A stretch of DNA of 64,000 bases from Apostichopus japonicus (Eukaryota; Echinodermata; Holothuroidea; Aspidochirotida; Stichopodidae): NCBI RefSeq assembly GCF_037975245.1, contig NC_092571.1:13061917-13125916 (forward strand), in the 5' to 3' direction. The notes beneath the pieces are model-generated. The model did not search any database. It worked only from the letters and a program-made list of their open reading frames with translations, and was not told where the DNA came from. This document shows positions 12,801 through 27,800 of the stretch, piece by piece (position 1 is the stretch's first letter; each line of letters opens with the position of its first letter). A program made the translations under genes and the position numbers.

Positions 12801-15800
12801 TTTACTCAAAAAATTTCTGTACACTCCGTGCCAACCTGTGGTGGCGCTTCGCTTAGATAGTGTCGAAAGTGCCCCTACAGACCATTCTTGCCCCCCTGAC
12901 CAATACCCCTAGCTCCGCCACTGGTCCGATTTCTAGTGGTTTGAGCATGATTCAGATAGAGCTGGTAGTACAACAACAAAAGTGCAAAAGTTGTGAGGAA
13001 ACAGGTAAGAGAGGATCCAATGTAACTTCATGGAACTGTTTGTAGTATTTATGTACCTGATGTTAAATTTGCACAAGAACACCAAGTCCTTCATTTCTAT
13101 GCAAGTAAAACTCTTGAGTATATACAGGTAAGTAATAAAGTAATATATAAGTATATATGTACCTGATGTTTAATTTGCACAAGAACACCAAGTCCTTCAT
13201 TTCTATGCAAGTAAAAGTCTTGAGTATATACAGGTAAGTAATATAGTAATATATAAGTATATATGTACCTGATGTTTAATTTGCACAAGAACACCAAGCC
13301 CTTCATTTCTATGCAAGAAGACCTCTTGAATATATAAGTAATATAGTAAGTAATATAGTAATACTGTAAGTATATATGTACCTGATGTTCAATTTACACA
13401 AGAACACCAAGTCCTTCATTTCTATGCAAGTAAATCTCTTGAATATATTAAGTAAATATTTCTGCCAGATGCTACTCACCGTATTTAGTACATCTTGTCT
13501 CTCTTTTGACTGGAGTTCATTGATCTGTAAAAATGGAATAACAATAAGCATTAACCATGCGAATGATGTCAGTTTCAAGGAGAAACTGACACCTTCCCAA
13601 GTTCCCCTCAGAGATTGGCGTACTTAAACCACACCCAAGAGATGTTGGGGTGTAAAGCCAGCCACACACACTACTTTCGAACCAGAACGGACTCCCTACA
13701 GACATGGTTATGGACTCCCTACAGACATGGTTACATCATGCTCACAGTAACTCTAAATAGATTACTGCTTTGGCTTTGCCACCAGTTTAACATGCACCCT
13801 ACAGACACAGTTACACTGTACATCTTGCTCACAGTAACTCTAAACAGATTAATACTGCTTTGTTGAAATACTGAAAAATTACATCAAACTATAACAAATT
13901 GTAGTCTAATTTTTTACAATTGTTTTTCTACTAATCGGTTTTAAATAGGATGATTTTTAAAGCGTCTCGACAAATTTACCTGCAGTGAGTAGTCAAAGGC
14001 TGTAACACCAAACGCTGATCTGGTGGCCAAGACTAGCTTTCTGCTTTCCTCTGCTTCCTGGGGTTTAGCTTTGATAATCTGAGCGTTTTTGTTCAGAGCC
14101 GTATCGAGCTCCTCTGTGATTTTATCAAAATACTTCTTTGTGTCTTTGACCCTCTTGATGTCCCTAGAATGAACCAAAACAAAAAAAAGAATGAAAAAAA
14201 AAAGAGGAAAAAGGGTCAAGTGTTACAAATCTTAACACAAATTATGGAGATATAATCAGATTGATAAATTTACTTATAACGAGTCAAAAGTACATGTAGT
14301 GTGATATTAACTTCTCTAAGAAACAAACACAGAGGAAATGTAGTGCTTTATACTTTTCAAGTTTTATTTTGCAAATAGATAAAATTAAAACATTAAACAT
14401 ATTTTTAAGTTTTTTTTTCTATTTCTCCTTTACCTTCAACTATGACTCGACTATGCAAACATTCCTGGAGTTAAAACCCATACTATTTTGCAACATTCCC
14501 AAAATATAAAATTGCCATAAAATGTCAGTTTCTAACAAGACAGCAACTGATCACTTTTGCATCTCTTTACTTCTAAGGTTCTTTTTCTCCTGTATTTTGT
14601 TATTTATGATCCCATCAAGAAGGAAGATATAACAGGAGGAGCTTGATGTATTGTACTATAATGCAGTAAAAGACCAATAAATCAGTCAAAATAATTGTTC
14701 TTGAGTCATAGCTCTGCAGGGATAAACAGTTTCATTGTAATTTAAGCCTCTACTGTATCCATTGGTAATCCCTAGGTACAATATAGATTGAGGAGTGTTT
14801 GTGAGTGATGTGGTTGACAGAGTGTAATATTATTACACTAAATGTCTATATGTGGTACAGTAGCTTAGAAACTCAAATTGTTCATACATTTGACATGATT
14901 GCTCTGTACAATACTGTATTTGTGTGTGTAACCACTGTTACAATATTCTTAGTTTTGAGGGGGTGGGATAAAAGGGGAAGGTCGATGGGGTAGGTAAAAA
15001 AAAGGAGGGAAGGGGAGGTAAATGGAGTGGGGGGTGGAGGCAATAAAGGGGAAGTACATGGCGGTGGGTACAGGGAGAGGTGAAGATGGAGGTAAATAGG
15101 GATGCAAAGAGGGGAGGAGTCAAAGAGGATGTGAAAGGGGAGGTAAGAAGGGGAGGTGAAAGAGGATTCCAAGGGAACCTGGAAGGAGAGCTGAACAGCA
15201 TGGAAGGTGAATGGAATCCTAGGGAAAGGTGGAGGGGATGGTGAAGGGAGTTGCACATGAACCAATGTCAATAAGTTGAAGACATATTTGTGTTATTGAA
15301 CAACGAACAAAGTTTGGGCTTTCTATATACATCTTTATTCTTTCACCACCAATTTGTTTACAATTTTTCTGTACTGCATTGCACCAAGCTGTTCTGTAGT
15401 TATAACTGACTCTTGATGTTTATAAAGTCTGTTGTAATCACTTCAACACTGCTGACATGACACTAATTAGTAATCTTATAGCAAGGAAACTTACTTTTTG
15501 ACAAAATTATTTAGTACCGTTGACACTGCCCTTCCAATCTGGTCCTCCAGCATCTGAAGAAGAGAGAACATTACTTGAAGTTTCACTGTACATTTTTGTC
15601 AGTAATATAAAAAGTGAAATAATTATTCCTTGACAAAGAAAACAAAAGAAAACAAACTTCAAACTATATGGCTCTTTGAAACACCAAGCAGTTTAATTAA
15701 GCAGAAGGTTTGTGTTAACAGTATAAATTCTGAAGCCATTGAATACGAGTTGTGGCCACGCATCCATTATAATAAGTATAATGATAATAATGATTTAAAG

Positions 15801-18800
15801 CCACTCCACAGACCATTAACATATATTCTGAACTATTCAGAATTTATCAAAGGAAATGTAAAACACTTTAGGCCCTTGGCCTTCAGAGTATATACTGTAG
15901 CCAAATTTGATACAGATGGGTGATGGGAGGAGGGAAAGTAGGGAGTGGGTGAGGTGATAATACTTAATAGGGGGTGGGGGTTGTAAGGAGAGAAAAAGGC
16001 GGGACTGGGGATAAGGGAAGGCCACCAGCTTCTGACAAAATTTCACAATGTTACCAAATCTGTAAACCAGATCTACATGGCAAGTGTAATACTAAGTACA
16101 AGGTACAGTGACGGTGAAACTTTGATTTGGTAAAATAATTAACAACCGGCAGGTGGTGGGACTACACATTCTGATTATATAATTCAATGCTTTGCCAAAA
16201 TCAGTGCAAAATGTTATTCTACTTTTTCAGAAATTTTACAGTACTATTTTAATTGTCAACTTAGTTTAATGGATGGCACAGGTACAACATGTTACAGCAA
16301 TTGTCCTCCTTATGAAAAGCTGGTACCCTTATGTCCGTATCTCAATTCTTTTCAGTTTTGTAAGTTAACACCATGGCTGGTTAAACTGGTGGAATCACAC
16401 AACACAAGTAGAGTTTATATATACTGTATCTATACATATATATACACACTAATACATGGCATAACGTTAGGTATCTATCTATCAATATATACCAACTTGT
16501 ACCTGTATGTATATCATGTAATATATACAATAAATAATGTAAATCAAGTCATTATACTGTAATTTAAGCCAAAAAGAAGAAAAAAAAATACCAACTGATG
16601 CATTATTAATAATTACGCAGATCGTACGCTACCCACTTTTTAGTTTTTTTAATGAATGAAGAGAAAAAAAAGGCGAAAGGTAATTTCGATAGTGAAATTA
16701 CTTAAGCACTTTTTCTCCCTCTTAGATTGATCACATCTCCATGCCTTAGGCCTAAGGGAATATAGTGTCCTATAGCTGATTTACTTTTTGATGAGGTTTG
16801 AAGCCAACTCACCCGTGAACTTCAACCAATCTATCCATGCATGCATAAAAAGTCAAATTTAATGAACAATTCCAGTCATTCCAAAGTGATTAATCTGCGT
16901 CATATTTGAGATATGTCCAGGACTACATCCTTGTACTGACCAAAGATATCATCGACTATTAATGAGAGCCTTGAGGCTACATATGTATACTGTGTACCCT
17001 TTGGCTTATGTACACAGTAAGGCCTACAAATTATATCATAAAAAAATAATAATAATAATTAATACTTACAACATGGTAGCTTTTAAGGTCACTCAAAACT
17101 TGTACAAACTTCATCACATTGCCCTGAGAGAGTGAGGAAAGAGAAATGTTTTATTGGAAATTTGAAAACTGCGACAGTTAAACTGCGTACTTTCAAATTT
17201 TTATACTACAGTACCATAAAGGAAGACATTACCGTAAGATTCACACGCAACATACTTTTGCTTTCCGATCTGACGGAGGTCGTCAAAATCACTTTAAAAC
17301 TTGAGGTAAGCAAGTATTTTGTCAAGAGGACAATAGAGTCTAAAGAGTACCCAGTAATTAGACCGTAATAAATGTCTTTTTTGGTAAAATAATGAAACTC
17401 AAATGCTCAAGTAAGAAGCTAGGTTGCTTTCATTTTCTCTTTAATGTCAACTTAGGAAAGAATGGGAAGGGAGGTCATTGACCGGACACAAACGGGGCGC
17501 TCAGTGTTAAAAAGGTTACCGAACCTTCACTCTGGACATGGTAAAGCGGGAGTGCTGAGGTTGTAAGGAGACAGGTAAGCGAGGAGAAAAGTAAATTCAA
17601 TCGTTTCGTTCATGAGGCATGAGAAGCACAGCTGTGCACTATAAAATCAACAGTTCAATTCTATCAATCTGTTTGCCTAAAAGAGTTTGAATTAAGTTAT
17701 AGATAGGTGGTCATACCACAAATATTAGGGCAAGAAAGTTTATCAAAATGGCAACTCATTGCTCCCACATAAATTTTTTAGTTTTCAAAAGGCTTCAAAG
17801 GCAAGTTTACAAGTTTGGAGAGAACACCAATGGTATTTTATCCAATATGAGAGAAACAGCTCTGAGAGAAATCTGGACAGAGAACAGGAACCTACAAATC
17901 CTCTCATTCAAATTCCACAACTTTGTTAAAATGATATTCTCAGACTTCTGATTTATTAATAATTCAATTTACTTTAATGATCCAAGATGAGGTAGGTTTT
18001 TTTTTTTTTTTTTTTACTTCCATGGCTAATTTTCTACCACAATTTTCCACATGTTTGCATGTAGGATCAAGATTGTTTTAATTAACCAAAATGTTATCAC
18101 AAAGTCATCAGTGCTTGAAATTAAAAGGCTTGGGAAGTAGGGGAGGGAGAGGCATGGTGAGGGGTTTAGGAGGGCATTTACCCATTACCGCAGTGAGGTT
18201 ACTTGGACAGTGAGGCTTTAATGATACAGTTAGGCCCAATATGCAAGGAAAATTGGTTCACACTACCACTTCACCCTATTGCCCTTTCACTGAAGGGATA
18301 CAGCTGAATAACAACTTGCAACTTTGTTGATAATAAACACTGACTTGTTTCTGAAGGCACCGAACTAACTCATTAAAACAGATCTATACAAGACATGAAC
18401 ACATTCAGATGATATTTTTTAGCAAAAAAAATACTTTCAAAACTGAAGAGACTACCTTACCATGACAAAAGTGTCCTCATTGAAATATACTGTAAGGTCT
18501 TTAACACTTGTGATAAAATTCCTGCAATGGGAAGAAGATCAAAGAGAACTTACATGGTTGTATACATCTATAATAATATTATAACTTATATGGTTGTTAA
18601 CATCTATATTATAACTTACTCTATATGGTTGTAAACATCTAAATTATAGCAGTGGCTACTTCTCCAGCTAATTCACACATTTCACTACTCCTTATAAACC
18701 CCTTCGAATACGGTCACCTTGACTGGATTAAAAGTACCTTTTAAAGTTAACTAAATATCCCACAGAGTTAAGGACTGGATACTATCTTCAGCCCTAATTC

Positions 18801-21800
18801 TAATATGCAGATTAATTTAGGAGATCTACACAAACCCTACTATCATCATCAGCAAATGTGATAGAAAATAAAGAATGCCATGAGCAAACCCTCCACAAAC
18901 TGCTGTTTTAAGAAACTTCTTATTTCTTTTGGAAGATAACACAGAGTTGATTTTTCCTTCACACATAGCTTTAGACTTGATCAAGTCTTTTACACTACTG
19001 TACATAGTGTAACCTTCCCCAAACGGTATAAAAAGTTATTTCTCTCAGCTGTTTCGGCCTTTGGCGTGTTCTTTTCCACAAAGATCTTTGTCACGACGGT
19101 TGGATTTAAATCGGTCCCCCTCAAGCTCACTAAATCTGCCTGCTGTCTATTTCAATTTGTTAGTGTCTGTTTTGCAGGTGCCAGGATTTCTCAATTATAA
19201 ATATTTGTTGTGATGTGAATGTACAGTAACAGTGCAATGAGGTGAGCGTCTGTTCAAATATTTGACGGCCCAACCAACTCACAGTATACTTAAGATTCGA
19301 TCATTGTACGCTTCACGGTATTCTGATATGATGATCTACTGTACCAGGAAACAAATGTAACTCACCCAAAATTTGCGTTGTAAATCTTCCCAGCGTCTGT
19401 CATCTCTTTGCTGGTCTTGACGAGCTACAATGGAAGTAAAATTGAGAGAAATTTGCATCATTTTTCTTCTTTTACCAATTATACTCAGCAATATGATTTA
19501 GTTTGGCACAATTTTTATAATATACATCAATCATTAATTGATCTTTTCTTGATTATTATATTGAATTTAATTACAAGTCGGTAATACAAATCAATTCTCT
19601 CATAGTTCACGCAGAGGTTCTGTGATATACAGTAGTGAGGGTCCTACAGGATCTATTCCCTCTTTGCTCCCTACATCTAGAACAAAAGTGGTCACTTGTG
19701 GCATTTATAAGCAACAATTTTGAAAAGTTTCTTATTCACGTTCTTCTTATCACCCTAACTCTTTTGGATGACAAAGCCACTCACTGTGAGTGAGTTTGTT
19801 TCAGGATTCAGGATTTGCTGAGATCCTTGCTGAATCCAAAACTCATACTATGTACAAATATAGCCAACTCCAGTTTAAGTTGAAGAAGATAAATACCTAA
19901 CAAATAGTAGACATTTCACTTTAGAATACCAAGCCAAGACCTCCAGGACGACCACCTTCAAGATGGAAGGACCTAATCCAGAAAGACCTAGGTATGACAA
20001 CCCAAGCTGTTGAAAGTTGTGCAGCAGATAGACCAAATTGGAGGAGGATTACTCGCCAGAGGGCAAAGGGACACAGCGTCCTACGCACCTAAGTCAGTAA
20101 GTCAGTCACTTTAGAATAGCTAAGTACTGTTCATATTGAAGAAAAGGGAATTGGGCAAACGATCTGAAAGTGGTTCAAAAGGACATACTGCACTATGTGC
20201 TAAAAATTGTCACCAATTTGCAAACTGTACACACTGTTACAGTAGGACATAGATGAGAAAAAAATGCATGTGAGGGGGAGACAGGTAAACTGAGGGAAGT
20301 GTATTTAATTATCTTGATTTAATTGTTTTAGCAATTTTTAAGTACAGTAAGTTCTTTTCATTTATTTTAATTTAAAAGGCATTATATATAGCAACAATAT
20401 GGGAACTTAACATGATGAGATACTGTACATATTCAGTACCCGAATGTTAAACTTTACTATAGTCTCAATTTTAAATGTACAGTAAAACACACTGCACCGA
20501 ATAAATGGCATATATCCATCATAATTTATGCGGCAACACGTTTTCAAAAGTTTATATGCCATGGGACGAACACAAACTTTTCCTATTAGGACAGGCTTTC
20601 ACTGGCTTTTTGGTACAATCTACATACGGTAGCTCACTGTTTGGTATACATTGGTTCGCTTCTACTCCTTTTTAATTACAGTACTTAAGGTCTTTTCCTG
20701 GCATGGCATTTATGATTTACAGACTTATTTACATATACTTGGAATATTTGGATGACTGTTTCCACCTGAGCAGAGATTAAACTTCTGCTGATCTGAGAAA
20801 CAGATAGAGCTCTACATTTCATACATGTATATGTATGCTATTTATTCACTACAATATATCTTCCCATTGGAATTTTAATGGGTCCAATTATCTGTCATCT
20901 TGAATTAGCTCTGAAATCTGAGATGGACCTCTAAATTCTTTAGGGATATTTTTAAACTGTCCTCCAGTCATCTTCATCACCACCACTTAAAGCAGCCTAA
21001 TTATTGTTTCACAATTCAATTCAGAGGTTAATTAGTGATAATTACTTAATTGAAGACATTCCTAAATATTTTGTCACCCTGATTGCTGTCATGGTACATT
21101 GAGTTCAAAACACATAAAATGGGAAAATTTCCCCAAAATTTTCAACTTTCATTTTGAACACTATTTGAAGTAAAACTGCAGACCTTCAGTTAATAATGAC
21201 CAGCTATAGGTTAGCAATGAACTTTTGTTTATTTGATCTTTAATTTGTAAGTGCACTAAATTTAACTTGTTTTTAACCAAAATAATCTCCAAGAGCTGCT
21301 TTAACACAGCTGAAACAAGAATTCTAGATATCTTATCTTAGCTATATTTTTTACGATGGCATACTTACAAATTTATAATGCCAAGTTGGCATGAACCAGC
21401 TTTCATGAAAATAAACTATATAGCTACAGTATGTGCATGAACAACAACTGCAGAACCGATTGATAACAAAATAATATCTCGACTTGGGTAATTAAGGAAA
21501 CTGTGCTGTACTGTATCAAGGGTACATTAGCAGCTGTCAACCGTTAGTTTGTTGTATTTAAGAATTGTTTACTATGTAGACGCACTTAATGTATATCTTC
21601 AGCATTCTGCTGAGGGCGCTGTCATGTCAGTCCCAGCAGAGCTGGATCTCTATACACAGCTCTGGATCCAATGCGAGTGATCCATTCTGTGTTGTATTGA
21701 AGAATTGTTTACACTGTACAGTAGACTCAGCTAACGAATATCTTCAGCATATCTACAATAGTTACAAGAAGAATTAGGAAATGTGCAGACCTGTGCAATT

Positions 21801-24800
21801 TGCCGTAACTTAGAAATAGAAGTATCTATCAAAGACTTTTCCGTGATTTCAGATGCTGCTTCAGCTTGTCAATTATCATGGAACTTAGGGTAGGACTGAT
21901 ATGAAGACAGCACCCTCGTTAGGTTTAGGGCATGGCTGATGATCCCCATTGGACCGCTGTCCCACTCATTTGCTTAGATACTGTACAAAATGTATTTGAC
22001 ATTTCATTTTTATATTTGAAGTGAAATTACTTTTGCTAATTATGGCAACTACAAATTACAGTACATACCATTTCTTTGTTACTGTATATATTTAATATCT
22101 ATTCTATTTTAATTAATATTGTTTATTTTTTGGACAAGAACTGCATTTCCGACATATCTACTATCATACAGTAGCATCTAATTATGAACTTTGGCATACT
22201 GTTTACATGTTGCTTCCTTTCGTGTATTGTTTGTCCTTTGTTCACCTCAGGAAAAATATGGATATTTAGCACATAGAGTACATAGCTTAACCACACCCTA
22301 GATTAGTCATGAATGATATATATGCTTTCATCAATTTCATGCTCAGGTAAGTTTATGCAGTCTTAACACTGTTATGTATATTAATATCCGGACGATTGTT
22401 TACTCAATTAAGGCAATAATGTATGCAGCTGTGTACCGGCCACAAGATGCTCTTCCTTTTGTTCTAGATTTGAAGGTGGAAAGATATCCAGACGTTTACT
22501 AAATAATCAGTGGTTCATTTTTGTTGTTGTCTGTCTAGATCAAACTTTGAAATACTGTAATAACTGATGATGTCATTAGAAATAAAACTCCAATAGACTT
22601 CAATTAAATGGCCAGCTGCTGTTGTGGATAATTGGTTCTAACACTAATATTCAACCAACTTCTATACTTGATATTAAAATATTTATTGTAAATTATTTTT
22701 GTTTGTTAGATTTACGTAGCAAGTTAAGCGCTTTTGGATCATATACAAGATTATTAAGGTACAATAAGTGTGAACCTTAAAGGATGACTTTAAAAGGCGC
22801 AACCTTAATTTAGATATATGTCGTAGAACGTTAAATATTACCGCTACTATATATCTCAGTCTAGATTGGATTTTCTACAGCACTTGCGATTTTGTTTAAA
22901 ATGACCCTTTAAGCAGCTAAGGTTCATCAGTGAAAGTGACAGGACTAAATACGCTAATACCCAAACCATTAGGTCTGTTCCTCAGATTCAATTTAAACTC
23001 AATGAGAAAACACAAGACTCTTGATGGCCCCAATTTGTGTTCAACCGATTATGCATAACAGAAAATACCGATTACCGATTATTTTTTCCATAATCGTACC
23101 GATTCCGATTCCGATTATTTGAAAATGAAAAAATATCCCGTATATATACGAAATCGGCAATAAAGTTTGACAAAAACAATAATTGTTGTGATTTTCCCCT
23201 GTTTCCTTTTGCTTCGTTGTTATACAAGGCTCTAAGGTATCATTTTGTATGTACCAAATTACCTCTGGAGTTTCTCGGAAAGAAAAAAAAAGTGTTTTTC
23301 TTTTTTAAATTTCCAAAATACGGAAATATGACATCCTACCTAGTCAGTACTATGCTAAGCGAATGGCCTAACCACCTCGACGTGAATGTCACCTGTTAAT
23401 GGCTTGAAATGGGCTAAGAATAGTTACTCACAATATCCATCTCAAAAAGTATCTCAGGCAAACCATCCATCTTCAATCTTTACCAAAGTGTAAATTTTAA
23501 TGACATGTTGCCTTCATTCCGACATTATTTTCTACTTATTTTCAGTATTATACCGTTTATGAACAAATAGAAATGTTACGAACTTCAAGTTAAACATACC
23601 TATTCGTTACCTATTTAACTCTATTCAGGTTCAATTAGAAAATGTAAGCTTAGGCCAATCAAACTGAAAAGCAAATTGTACCATCGTAACTTGTTTAAAA
23701 TTACTCTAATATGTAATACCAGATTGATGTAAAGAAATAATAACAACTAGAAACTACTCCAATATAAAATATAACATTCCCTCTGTAAGACACTTACAGT
23801 ACCTTCCAAACAAATGCCGATTTCCAGCAAATTGAAAGTTTGCTACGCATTTTTTTTTGGCAAACCGATGGTTAGGCTACATTTCTCATTGACTTAGTGT
23901 GGTTGTTAGGCTAACATGTGGTCGAAGATTGCAGTTCCCGTGGATATTTTTATTTGTTATTTGCGACACAACTAGAGCGAATAAACAGATGGCAAGGTTA
24001 GATTTCCATGCAGTTGACTTAGTGTGAAGTAAGGCTACCATGTGCCGGAGATTTGTGAGGATTTTAGGTTATTTTCGCTGGTACTGAAATTGCTTCGTGC
24101 ACGCCGTAACTTTCCACGGTAACTTCCCGGGGATTGTGCGCGACCCTACCGCACTGCTTCAAATTTGATGCGAGATGTGAAAACTGTTTGCGCGATTCGC
24201 GCTGCAACTGCAATTCCTACTGTAGCTAAAGCAAACGCATGTCACAATTTTACACAGACACCTGATATAACGAGGGCGATTTTCTTATATTTCTTTTTCA
24301 CACTCGTAATTGTGCTTTAGCCTGCACATCGCTCCCGCTTATTTACATTCGTTAGTTCGCGAAATTGGTATTGCTGCTATGCCTACTGTGCCAAGAAATT
24401 TGAAGTCACTAACCACGAGGGAAGCAAAATCGGCGACCCTGGCAGCGTAAATTGATGAAAGTATACACTGTGAAAGACGTATAGAGGGTGTCTTATTTTA
24501 ATATTTCGTAGTAAAAGAACAAACCTAATACATCAGTTGATATTTTCAACTTCCATATGTTTTTGAATAATGATATTTTCACCTTCCATATGTTTTTGAA
24601 TAATCGGTATGAAATAACTGGTATTCCACGTAATTTTTACCGATTCCGATTATGTTCCGATTATGCAATATTCGTACCGATTCCGATTCCGATTAGGTTA
24701 ATCGGTTGAACACTAGCCCCAAATGATATATTTATATTGTGTTACAAATTCCTCACTTGAGGACAAATTGATTGGAATATCATCCAAGGGTATAATCTGT

Positions 24801-27800
24801 TGTTTATATGTTCAAAGGTGAAAGAACTTGTTCTGGTCCAGTTAAGCGAGGAGCGAAGTTAATATAAGAATTAAAAAAAAAAAAAAATAAAATAAAGGCC
24901 TGCATGGAGGATCTAACATCTTCTTGAATGAACCTTTTAGCTTTAATCAGGGATGAGACTGGGGTAAAAAAAAATCACAGAACTTTGCAAAAATTGCGGT
25001 ATAGGCTCCAGTTTGCGTATGCTACAGTGTATTAGGATAATAGTTTTTGTCCCCCTGCAGGTTGGATATCCATAGGTAATGAAAACATGGGAACAACGAT
25101 CAAATGATACAACGCTGTTGTTAGAAATCCCAAAATTGAGAGGTGTAAATCTCGGAGGTAGAAATGAAATCGCGGATATTCCGCGAATTTGCGGAAAAAG
25201 CTCATGCCTGCTTAATGGAGCATTCCAGAGATTTACCATGCATGTCATAAAGTTGAATATCATAAACACTGGAAAACAGAGATGGCGAAAGATAAAAAGC
25301 AGCACTCAACTGCTTCTTTAATATTCTTCGACTGTAACACATCAAGACAAGAAGTTCTGCCCACATTCATCCTTTACAGTGAAACATTTTTTATACGACA
25401 TGTACAAAATTGTACATATTCCAAAACTTACTGTTTTGGATATTTACGAGTAAAAAGGTTACCTGTCTCCCCACAACAAGTGGTCTCATGAAAAGAAAGG
25501 GCATTGACCGGAGGAGCCGGTCATAGAGGGTGCACAGTGTTAAAAGGTTACCAGTTCATTCTAGGCATGGTAGAATGAGGTACTACGGTTTTGTGGGGAG
25601 ACAGGTAAGCAAGCACTGACGTAAATGTCATTCATCTTTACTGTATAACCTTTTCCCCCCATACAAGCAATGCAACCATACACTACATGTTAGTCTAGAT
25701 AAAAGGTTCAGGAAATCAGATATTGTTTTGGATCAGGACTTCATGTTTGAATGCACTCTTTTTAATCTTCTAGATCCTGCTTCAGTAATACAATCCTTCA
25801 GCTTAAGATTGATATGCTGTCTAGAACTTATGAGTGTATTTGTACAAGTGCTCAATGGCACTGCCAGGGGTGAGGGGTGGGGGAAGGGATGTGCATGGGA
25901 GGCACTTTTCTCCACCAAATATGTTGTACCCCTGGAGCCCCCAAATAAACATTCTAAGGTAGGAAGTAACACAACTTTTCTACTTCAACTATATATAATT
26001 CAGTCACAGTATGTATGTCTACCTCCAAAATTCTGCTGATTTTAATTAGCTGAATATCTAATTTTTGCATATAATGAAAACCATAAAATCTTCAGGGTGC
26101 TTCACCCTTGTGACGCCCCCCTCCCACAGGGGCCCTTTGACGAGCCGATGGACTCCAGCACCAGCTTAAACTTAACCCGTGTTCTATATCCCTCCCTCTC
26201 ATTCTACTGTATCCCTTAGCTACCACTTCAAAATTGTGTCACTGATATGTCACTGTGTTACAAGTGTTGCCTACCAGTGGTACACTATAGAATATCTGTG
26301 TGCAATGATAGAACACTACCACAGCAGCTGGTAGACTGTCTAGCAAATGTTAATCCAACTGATTACTTCCTATCTCTAGTACTTGGATGTTTTGACCTAT
26401 ACTTGTGATACTGTACTAATATTACAATAATTTAACATTAATACTGTAATACATACATGTACATACAGTATGTGTAACAGGTTGCGAGGGGGGGGGGGGA
26501 CCTTAAGGTATATCTATATCGTACAGGAGATGTCCTGCTTTTGAACCATCCATTCAATAACACAGCTTCATGACAGTTTAAGTGCCTAATCTGTTTCCTA
26601 TTTAGAAGGAAATGATTCTGTCGTTACAGTAGCTACAGTATGTATGTTTATATTGATCCTGAATGTTTGATGTTGTACACAATGCATAAAGCCTGCCTGC
26701 CCTGTCGTACTGTATGTCAGTATTAGAGTAATTGGTCTACAGTACGGTTCAGTATTGACATTGCCGCAATAGACTCCAGTATGTTTACTGAAAATTAAAA
26801 AACTTGGATCAGACATTCTTGAGTTCCAGGCCTACTGTACGTAACTGCTAGAATCGGAAACTTTTGGAAGTTTGTCCTAGAGCTCTGGTTTTTTGTTTTG
26901 AAAAAAGGATATCTTTATAAAAAAATAAGAAACCATGAAATATGCTTGTAATATTTGTATTTCAGGACACTTCCTTCTTACAAATGCAGTAAGACCCTTA
27001 TTTACAAACTTTTTATCAATTTCGACACAAGTTACTGCACTTTTGATATACTGTAGGACACACAACAGAAGGATTGTGCACGGTTGCTCCTCAACATCAA
27101 ATAATAAGCAATGTTGACAGAAACCCACAAATTTTTTCGTTTTGCAGTTTGAAACACAACATACTATTCCATGGATATATCTGTGAACCATAGCATCACA
27201 GATTACTCACTACAATAACTGACGCTCGACCCATTCAACTCTCATTGAACACCTCAAAAGTCAGGGGAAACACAGAAGTACTATACTGTATAGGTACGCA
27301 GGGAGCAGCTGTGTACTAAAAATGTTTACTGACATATGTATATGGACAGTCGGTACATTGAAATGATACTGCATGGACACAGGCACATGTATAGTATTAA
27401 GAATGAAGAACTTAAATAGTAGAAAGACTAGGTCAAAAATATTGGACATTCAATGTATAAAAAAAAGAGGAGGGGAGGGGGGGGGGGGAATGGCAATTTC
27501 ACTGAAAATTGTAGTTGTAGTCCTTCAGAATGGAAGACTTGGCAGAAAGGGGGTGGCAGTTGCCCTGGAAGTAAGGTGGACTGGGCGGGGGGGGGTGGGG
27601 AGGAGGGGTAATGTTTCTTATTACTGACAATCTAGGCAAATTGGTGTGCATACATACATACGTTAAATGGGGAGAGAGAGAGGTGAGGGATGAATGAATC
27701 ATATATCCATGATACCATGCAAAGGTTTAACGAAAATACAGAAATACCACCAAAGGTGCTCCATACCTTTTCCATGCCGGCCTCAAGGTCATGAATCCGT

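Larger units (their letters stand above)
19425..27766 (-). other. ACAP intron 2 (8.3 kb)
   Basis: Holds the LINE at 19929, the 1.7-kb hAT element, the 150-bp foldback and G-rich tracts at 26488 and 27465-27610. No supported exon besides those listed. Confidence 0.65.

Noticed and set aside
14882-15271. Pro/Ser-rich minus-strand frames
   Set aside because: Translation of the purine/pyrimidine tract; low complexity.
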